Below, piece after piece: positions 57,750 through 61,676 of a DNA stretch of 61,676 bases. This DNA is from Solirubrobacterales bacterium. GTDB taxonomy: Bacteria; Actinomycetota; Thermoleophilia; Solirubrobacterales; 70-9. The position numbers and the translations under genes were made by a program. Below the pieces are notes generated by a model. The model worked only from the letters and a program-made list of their open reading frames with translations. It ran no database searches and was not told the DNA's origin. Each line of letters opens with the position of its first letter. Position 1 is the stretch's first letter. The stretch lies in NCBI GenBank assembly GCA_009379895.1, contig WHSW01000001.1, positions 15,064-76,739 of the forward strand, in the 5' to 3' direction.

Positions 57750-58184
57750 CTAGGCGTGATGACGCTCGAGCTCGGCGAGGGCGTCGGACCAGCCCTCGGT
57801 GTGGCCGGCGCGGGACTCCTCGTCGGGTAGGCCGACCTGGTGGATCTCGACCATCGTCGAACCGCTTCCCAGGGGCTCGAAGGTGACGGTGACGACGGAG
57901 TCCCGGTGGTCGGTCTCGGGCGAGGACCAGGTGAAGACGAGCCGGCTGGGCCGGTCGATCTCCCGGTAGGTCCCCTGGTGGAGGATGTCGCTTCGGTCGC
58001 GGACCATGACGATGCGGAACTCGCCGCCCTCGCGCGGGTCGGTTTCGGCCCGGGTCTCGCTGATCACCCGCGGCCGCATCCAGGTGCCGAGGCTCCCGGC
58101 GTCGAGCCAGGCGTCGAAGAGCGTCTCGGCCGGGGCGGCGATCTCGCGCCGCACGGTCACGGCGAACTCGCCGGCGGCGCTCAT
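57750..58184 (-). CDS. SRPBCC/AHSA1-domain protein
   Basis: A 144-residue START/Bet v1-like (AHSA1) protein: FAVTVRREIAAPAETLFDAWLDAGSLGTWM at the front, DPREGGEFRIVM and IHQVGLPDEESRAGHTEGWSDALAELERH at the end, the canonical activator-of-Hsp90-like pattern. It binds small hydrophobic ligands, and in this context is typically co-encoded with ArsR. Start ATG 58184 overlaps the arsR stop (ATGA). It is the last of four tightly overlapping genes. Confidence 0.9.
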   Translation of the reverse strand: MSAAGEFAVTVRREIAAPAETLFDAWLDAGSLGTWMRPRVISETRAETDPREGGEFRIVMVRDRSDILHQGTYREIDRPSRLVFTWSSPETDHRDSVVTVTFEPLGSGSTMVEIHQVGLPDEESRAGHTEGWSDALAELERHHA

Positions 58185-58519
58185 TTCGACCCCTTCCCGG
58201 CCTCGCGGGCGGTGACGAAGCGGTCGAGCGAGGCGAGCTGGTCGCTCCAGAAGCGGCGGTAGTGCTCGATCCATGCGGCAGCTTCCGCGAGCGGCTCCGC
58301 CTCGAGGCTGAGGATGTGCTCGCGCCCACGGACCTCGCGGCGCACCAGACCCGCACCCTCGAGCACGCGGATGTGCTTCGAGGTCGAGTTGAGTGAGATC
58401 GGGAAGTCGCCGGCGAGGTCCGTGACGCGGGCGTCCGAATCCGCGAGCCGCGCGAGGATCGCGCGGCGCGTCGGATCGGAGACCGCGGAGAACACGCGGT
58501 CCAGTGTCGCTGTTGTCAC
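58181..58519 (-). CDS. ArsR-family transcriptional regulator
   Basis: A 112-residue winged-helix repressor: LDRVFSAVSDPTRRAILARLADSDARVTDLAG, the recognition helix FPISLNSTSKHIRVLEGAGLV and the wing RREVRGREHILSLEAEPL. It has no metal-binding cysteines, so it belongs to the non-metal ArsR group paired with SRPBCC proteins. Start GTG 58519, overlapping the stop of the 45-residue membrane protein (GTGA). The dyad at 59414-59437 in front of the operon is the likely autoregulatory site. Confidence 0.92.
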   Translation of the reverse strand: MTTATLDRVFSAVSDPTRRAILARLADSDARVTDLAGDFPISLNSTSKHIRVLEGAGLVRREVRGREHILSLEAEPLAEAAAWIEHYRRFWSDQLASLDRFVTAREAGKGSK

Positions 58520-58653
58520 GCCGGCCCGCCCCGGCGCCCTCGCAGGCGCAACGACAGCCAGGTGCGGGCGACGAGGAGCGCGGTGCCGGCGCCGGCGGCC
58601 GTGAGCGCCAGCTCCTCGACCGGGACGCCGGCGATGTGGGCGAGCGGCGTCAT
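58516..58653 (-). CDS. Small (45-residue) single-helix membrane protein in the DUF899-ArsR operon
   Basis: ATG 58653 to TGA 58516-58518. The protein begins MTPLAHIAGVPVEELALTAA, has one predicted membrane helix (about 12-30, LALTAAGAGTALLVARTWL) and a strongly basic tail (RLRGRRGG), so the N-terminus would be outside. The ATG overlaps the DUF899 stop (ATGA) and the TGA overlaps the arsR GTG (GTGA). These four-base overlaps on both sides strongly support a translated gene even though it is short. The function is unknown; it may anchor or signal to the neighbouring proteins. Confidence 0.75.
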   Translation of the reverse strand: MTPLAHIAGVPVEELALTAAGAGTALLVARTWLSLRLRGRRGGPA

Positions 58654-59390
58654 GTCGCGCTCCCGGCCGCGCTGCGCGCGTGCTCATCGGCGGCGATCAG
58701 CGTCTCGTCGTCGAGCGGCAGCGGGGGCGGGTCGGATTCGTACTCGTTGTGGCGCCGCCACCACGAGCTGTCGCCCTGTGGGTAGCCCTCGGGCGAGTCC
58801 TCCCAGTCCTCCTGGCGCCCGAGCGGCGCGATGTCGAGGCAGCTGAACGTGCTGCCGACGGCCTCGTCGCCGCGTCCGTCGACGAAGTAGGTGCGATAGA
58901 TCCGATCTCCGACCCGCAGGAAGACGTTGGTGCCGTGCCACTCGCCGACCCCGAAGTCCTTGTCGAAGTCGTCGATCACGGTGTACCAGGGGATGTGCTC
59001 CCAGCCCATCTTCTCCTGCAGCCGCTGGATGTCCTCCTGGGGCGCCCGCGAAACGTGCGCGAACATCGTGTCGCGCGCGTTCAGGTGCGCCGGATGAGCG
59101 CGCTGGTCGGCCACCATCGAGCAGCCGGGGCAGCCCTTCTCCGGCCAGCCGCTCACACCGGGCTCGTAGAAGAAGATGATCAGCTGCCGGCGGCCCTCGA
59201 ACAGGTCGAGCAGGCTCACCCGCCCGTCCGGGCCGTCGAGCTCGTACTCCTTCTCGACCAGCATCCGCGGCATCCGCCGGCGCTCGGCCGCGATCGCGTC
59301 GCGCGCGTGGGTGAGCTCCTTCTCCTTCACCAGCAGCGCGTCACGCGCCTGCTGCCACTCCTGCTCATTGACGATCGGCGTTAGCTCCAT
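58650..59390 (-). CDS. DUF899-family thioredoxin-like protein
   Basis: A 246-residue protein of the DUF899 group, which has a thioredoxin-like fold. Visible features are EWQQARDALLVKEKELTHARDAI (N-terminal helices), RRQLIIFFYEPGVSG followed by WPEKGCPGCSMVADQ (a C-x-x-C active site), and YRTYFVDGRGDE. The C-x-x-C pair suggests redox activity. Start ATG 59390 has CGAGGAGGAG just upstream. It is the first gene of the operon with the 45-residue protein, ArsR and the SRPBCC protein. Members often act as predicted detoxifying or peroxiredoxin-like proteins, not proven. Confidence 0.88.
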   Translation of the reverse strand: MELTPIVNEQEWQQARDALLVKEKELTHARDAIAAERRRMPRMLVEKEYELDGPDGRVSLLDLFEGRRQLIIFFYEPGVSGWPEKGCPGCSMVADQRAHPAHLNARDTMFAHVSRAPQEDIQRLQEKMGWEHIPWYTVIDDFDKDFGVGEWHGTNVFLRVGDRIYRTYFVDGRGDEAVGSTFSCLDIAPLGRQEDWEDSPEGYPQGDSSWWRRHNEYESDPPPLPLDDETLIAADEHARSAAGSAT

Positions 59391-59413
59391 GGCTCCTCCT
59401 CGAGTTGTTGAGA

Positions 59414-59437
59414 ATATTCACCCTATTGGATGAATAT
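59414..59437. promoter_or_regulatory. Candidate ArsR operator of the DUF899 operon
   Basis: ATATTCA, ten bases, TGAATAT: perfect 7-bp arms (the inner CC/GG also pair, with one mismatch between). It is one of the most AT-rich dyads in the window, placed 24 bases upstream of the first ATG, and includes TATATT/TAGGGT -10-like words. ArsR binding is inferred from operon membership. Confidence 0.6.
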
Positions 59438-59572
59438 AGCAAACGGTCCCGCTCGGGCCAGGACGACCGATCGCGCGGGGCGGCGACCTCGACCACGTAG
59501 GGACGCGGGACCCGGAGGCGTCGAGGCATCGAGAGTGGGGCCACCTCCCTGGGCGGGCAAGCGCCAATGAGG

Positions 59573-60844
59573 TCAGCCGCCGCGCGGCGCCTTCAGGGTC
59601 ACTTTCTCGACCAGCCTCTCGCCGCCCGCGGTGCGCAGCTCGACCTTGACCTTCTGCTTGGGCGAGCGGCTCAGCACGCGCTTGCCCTTGCGCTTGATCC
59701 GGACCTTGACCTTGCGCGACTGCCCGGCCGCGATCCGGTACTTGGCCTTGCCGAGCCGCACCCGCTTTCGCTTCAGGGTGAGCTTCCCCCGGCAGGCGTC
59801 GACGCCCTCGCAGGCGAGCTTCACCTTGACCTTGCCGGCGCGGTAGCGCAGCGACTTCGACGCCAGCAACGGCGGCCCGCTCGATCGGCCCCCGGGGACC
59901 GGGGCCGCGCCCGCGCCCCAACTCGGCGAGCTGCCCTGGACGAGGCGGCGTGGATTGCCGCCCGAGGTTGGCACGACATAGATCCATCCGTCGGCGGCGC
60001 CGTAGGCGACCTGCTTGCCGTCGGGCGAGAACGTCGGTGAGCCCGCGTTGTCGGCGAGCTTGCGTACGGGAGCGCCCGACGCTGCGGCGTAGAGGTTGAC
60101 CGAGGTTGCATCGGAGCCGGCGGTGCCGACGGCGATCGCCAGCAGCGTCCCGTCCGGCGATCCGGTCGGCGAGCTCAGCGTCGCGGCGTCGGTCACCCGG
60201 TCCACGCACGGAGGGTCCTCGGCGAACGGGTCGGCGATGACGCAGATCCTGTTCGTGTCGGTTGGGTAGTCGTAATAGGAGCTCAGGAGCCCGCCGTTGG
60301 CGGCGAACCCGACGCCTCCGCCGCCGTCGTGCACGCGGGTGTTGTCGTCGGGCGGCGCGCCGAGCCGGGTGTAGGAGGTCGCGCTGCGGTCGACCAGCTG
60401 CAAGCCGCAGCCGATGTAGGGACTGCACTGGAACACGTTGTCGACGTAGGAGTGACTCTCGCCGACGCCCGAGCCGTCGGGCGCGATCGCGGCGTCGTTG
60501 ATGTCACGGCTGGTCGCCACCGGTTGGGTCAGGTTGGTGCCGAAGCCCCCGACGGCGACGGCATCGCCGCGGACCGCCGCCACCAGCGTCCCATCGTGGC
60601 TGACGCTCGGATATTGATAGGCGTCGGTCGCGCCGTCGGTCGTGATCGGCGTCGACGCGCCGGACTCGGGGTCGGCGACGCAGAGGTTGGGCACACAGGC
60701 GTAGACGATCCTCGACGCCTCGGCCGCGGACGCCGCCGGCGCGAGCACGGCGGCGATCGCTGCCGCCGCGGCGAGCCAGACGGCGAGATGACCGGCGGCG
60801 CGCGAGCCGGACCACGCCTGGCGATCGATTTTTGAAGTCCTCAT
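59573..60844 (-). CDS. Secreted TolB-like beta-propeller protein with a basic C-terminal domain
   Basis: A 423-residue exported protein. The signal peptide (about 17-40) ends near ASAAEAS. A six-bladed propeller follows (residues about 45-320), with TolB-like phrases VSHDGTLVAAVRGD, SPDGTLLAIAVG and SPTFSPDGKQVAYGAADGWIYVV. Two disulphides are suggested by CVPNLC and CSPYIGC. The C-terminal 90 residues (VKVKLACEGVDACRGKLTLKRKRV, ... KVKVRIKRKGKRVLS) are very lysine/arginine-rich beta strands found at the ends of many Thermoleophilia surface proteins. It may bind a polyanion such as teichoic acid or DNA. The 135-base gap to the DUF899 promoter is without genes. Confidence 0.8.
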   Translation of the reverse strand: MRTSKIDRQAWSGSRAAGHLAVWLAAAAAIAAVLAPAASAAEASRIVYACVPNLCVADPESGASTPITTDGATDAYQYPSVSHDGTLVAAVRGDAVAVGGFGTNLTQPVATSRDINDAAIAPDGSGVGESHSYVDNVFQCSPYIGCGLQLVDRSATSYTRLGAPPDDNTRVHDGGGGVGFAANGGLLSSYYDYPTDTNRICVIADPFAEDPPCVDRVTDAATLSSPTGSPDGTLLAIAVGTAGSDATSVNLYAAASGAPVRKLADNAGSPTFSPDGKQVAYGAADGWIYVVPTSGGNPRRLVQGSSPSWGAGAAPVPGGRSSGPPLLASKSLRYRAGKVKVKLACEGVDACRGKLTLKRKRVRLGKAKYRIAAGQSRKVKVRIKRKGKRVLSRSPKQKVKVELRTAGGERLVEKVTLKAPRGG

Positions 60845-60890
60845 CTGCCTTCCCCGTTGCGGCTCGAAGGAGCTGATCGTCCGGCGCTAC

Positions 60891-61286
60891 TCACGGCCCG
60901 GCGGCCTCGAGGGCGTCAGCTCGGGAGGTAAAAGAGCGCGCGCGAACCGCCCTATCGCCGTCGAACGTCCAGACGGCTGCGAGCTGCTGGGCGACCGGCA
61001 CCCCGCTGCCAACGCCCTGCGCCGAGATGCCGAGCACGACCACCACGTTCTCTCCCAGATCGATGATCTCCTCGATTTCCTGTTTGTAGTCGTTCCAGGT
61101 CTCGCGCGTGTCTGAAAGCCAATCCATCGTCCCTTCGAAGCCCTCGAAGACGCGGCCGTCCCAGACGTGATGGAACTCGAACTTGGGATCGAGGCGCTCG
61201 CGCGCCAGTGCCTCGAAGGTCTCCAAGTCACCTCGCTCCAGGGCCTCGTAGCCTCGACGCAGGAATTCGACGTTCTCGGATGACAT
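60891..61286 (-). CDS. SnoaL-like/NTF2-fold protein
   Basis: A 131-residue cone-fold protein: NVEFLRRGYEALERGDLETFEALARERLDPKFEFHH at the N-terminus, then a VFEGFEGTMDWLSD loop and the strand VVVVLGISAQGVGSGVPV. This is the usual pattern of small SnoaL-like or ketosteroid-isomerase-like proteins, which bind hydrophobic ligands or perform isomerisation. Asp or His catalysts cannot be placed. ATG 61286 has no strong Shine-Dalgarno sequence. Confidence 0.8.
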   Translation of the reverse strand: MSSENVEFLRRGYEALERGDLETFEALARERLDPKFEFHHVWDGRVFEGFEGTMDWLSDTRETWNDYKQEIEEIIDLGENVVVVLGISAQGVGSGVPVAQQLAAVWTFDGDRAVRARSFTSRADALEAAGP

Positions 61287-61371
61287 GTCCTCGGCAGTAT
61301 CTCGCTCCGGACGCCTCGCCGAGTCGTTCTCCAGTCACGGCTCCCAGGAGGACGGCACCGATCTTTACGGC

Positions 61372-61676
61372 ATGCCGGCACGGGCTCCGCGCGCTCGCAG
61401 TCTGGGGCCCGGAATCGGCCGCCACGATTCGATCCCGGCCGGGATCGAGACGATCCGCCGGCTCGGTCAGGCGAACCGCTTCGCCGTCGACGCGACGGAG
61501 GAGGCGAGCGCCTTCAGGAGCAACAACCTGCGCCGCTACGACGCCGTCATCTTCCTGAGCACCACCGGCGACGTGCTGGGCAAGCGCCGCCAGTCCGACT
61601 TCGAGCGCTACATCCGCGACGGCGGCGGCTACGTCGGCATCCACTCCGCCGCCGACACGGAGTACGACTGGCCGTT
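61372..61676 (+). CDS. ThuA-like protein, 5' region (continues beyond the window)
   Basis: The open frame from ATG 61372 reads to the window end. It contains RHDSIPAGIETIRRLGQANRFAVDATEE, then NNLRRYDAVIFLSTTGDVLG and DFERYIRDGGGYVGIHSAADTEYDWP, the ThuA (trehalose-utilisation/sugar-binding) pattern with the G-x-V-G-I-H-x-A-A-D motif. The usual first strand (VLVFTKTAGFRHDSIP) is replaced by an Arg-rich stretch before RHDSIP, so the true start may be elsewhere or the 5' end damaged. ThuA-like proteins relate to class I amidotransferase-fold sugar enzymes; the role here is unknown. Confidence 0.7.
   Translation, partial: MPARAPRARSLGPGIGRHDSIPAGIETIRRLGQANRFAVDATEEASAFRSNNLRRYDAVIFLSTTGDVLGKRRQSDFERYIRDGGGYVGIHSAADTEYDWP

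Noticed and set aside
1-61676. CRISPR arrays, rRNA genes, insertion sequences with transposases, prophage genes
   Set aside because: I looked for regularly spaced repeats, rRNA-like segments and transposase or phage proteins on both strands and saw none. The only repeats are those listed.

Overview
The window is a gene-dense stretch of very GC-rich DNA (roughly 70% or more G+C by eye, with third positions almost always G or C). It looks like an actinobacterial chromosome. Family content (MBOAT/SGNH pairs, SipW/TasA-type secretion genes, MarR/TetR/MerR-controlled lipid and flavin enzymes, an AbiEi/DUF559 gene, P450s) and the many leaderless promoters suggest the class Thermoleophilia (Solirubrobacterales), but this is inference because no rRNA or marker gene is present. 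The recurring promoter signature is a TAnnnT box 5-9 bases, most often 6-7, before a start codon with no Shine-Dalgarno sequence.

Layout. 1-8.4 kb: an esterase fragment, a MarR-controlled drug exporter, a flavoprotein, a glyoxalase-fold protein, a PLP decarboxylase, a GNAT acetyltransferase, a CFA-synthase-like methyltransferase and a thiolase. 8.4-16.3 kb: a secreted protein, a TetR regulator, a large zinc-ribbon/class III cyclase/ATPase regulator with a 103-residue companion, a frameshifted Baeyer-Villiger-type monooxygenase that carries the same operator as tetR, and a small cysteine-rich secreted protein. 16.3-19.4 kb: an O-acyltransferase (MBOAT) with two SGNH proteins. 19.7-25.2 kb: an acyl-CoA dehydrogenase and a hydrolase sharing an operator with a MerR gene, and a SipW/TasA-like secretion cassette with a damaged 3' end. 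25.3-36 kb: an RDD protein (frameshifted), several alpha/beta hydrolases, a glycosyltransferase-deacetylase-membrane protein operon, a cation/proton antiporter, a patatin, and a half MFS gene abutting a TMEM175-type channel. 36.8-39.6 kb: an acyl-CoA ligase and an AbiEi/DUF559 gene that lies between two 42-base hairpin direct repeats.

39.7-56.3 kb is an accessory catabolic island. It holds an acetoacetate-decarboxylase-fold protein, an aldehyde dehydrogenase, a GntR/FCD regulator, a gamma-glutamyl-GABA hydrolase-like enzyme, an FAH-family enzyme, an extradiol-type dioxygenase, an APC permease, two cytochromes P450, a second PLP decarboxylase, a glutamine-synthetase-like ligase and a class I amidotransferase. 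Four of these genes carry the same ATAATGTA box upstream. The combination of gamma-glutamyl ligase, gamma-glutamyl hydrolase, oxygenases and ring-cleavage enzymes suggests breakdown of an amine, perhaps aromatic, through gamma-glutamylated intermediates, with P450s in place of the Rieske oxygenase used in aniline pathways. 56.4-61.7 kb: an HTH/LAGLIDADG gene beside tRNA-Leu, tRNA-Glu with an intrinsic terminator, a tightly overlapped DUF899/45-residue membrane protein/ArsR/SRPBCC operon, a secreted beta-propeller protein, a SnoaL-like protein and the start of a ThuA-like gene.

Two cautions apply. Several genes are broken (two single-base frameshifts, four fragments or internal deletions); these may be real decay or assembly error. 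Three genes seem to have no ATG/GTG/TTG start at the conserved N-terminus, and two of them have ATC exactly where a leaderless start is expected.
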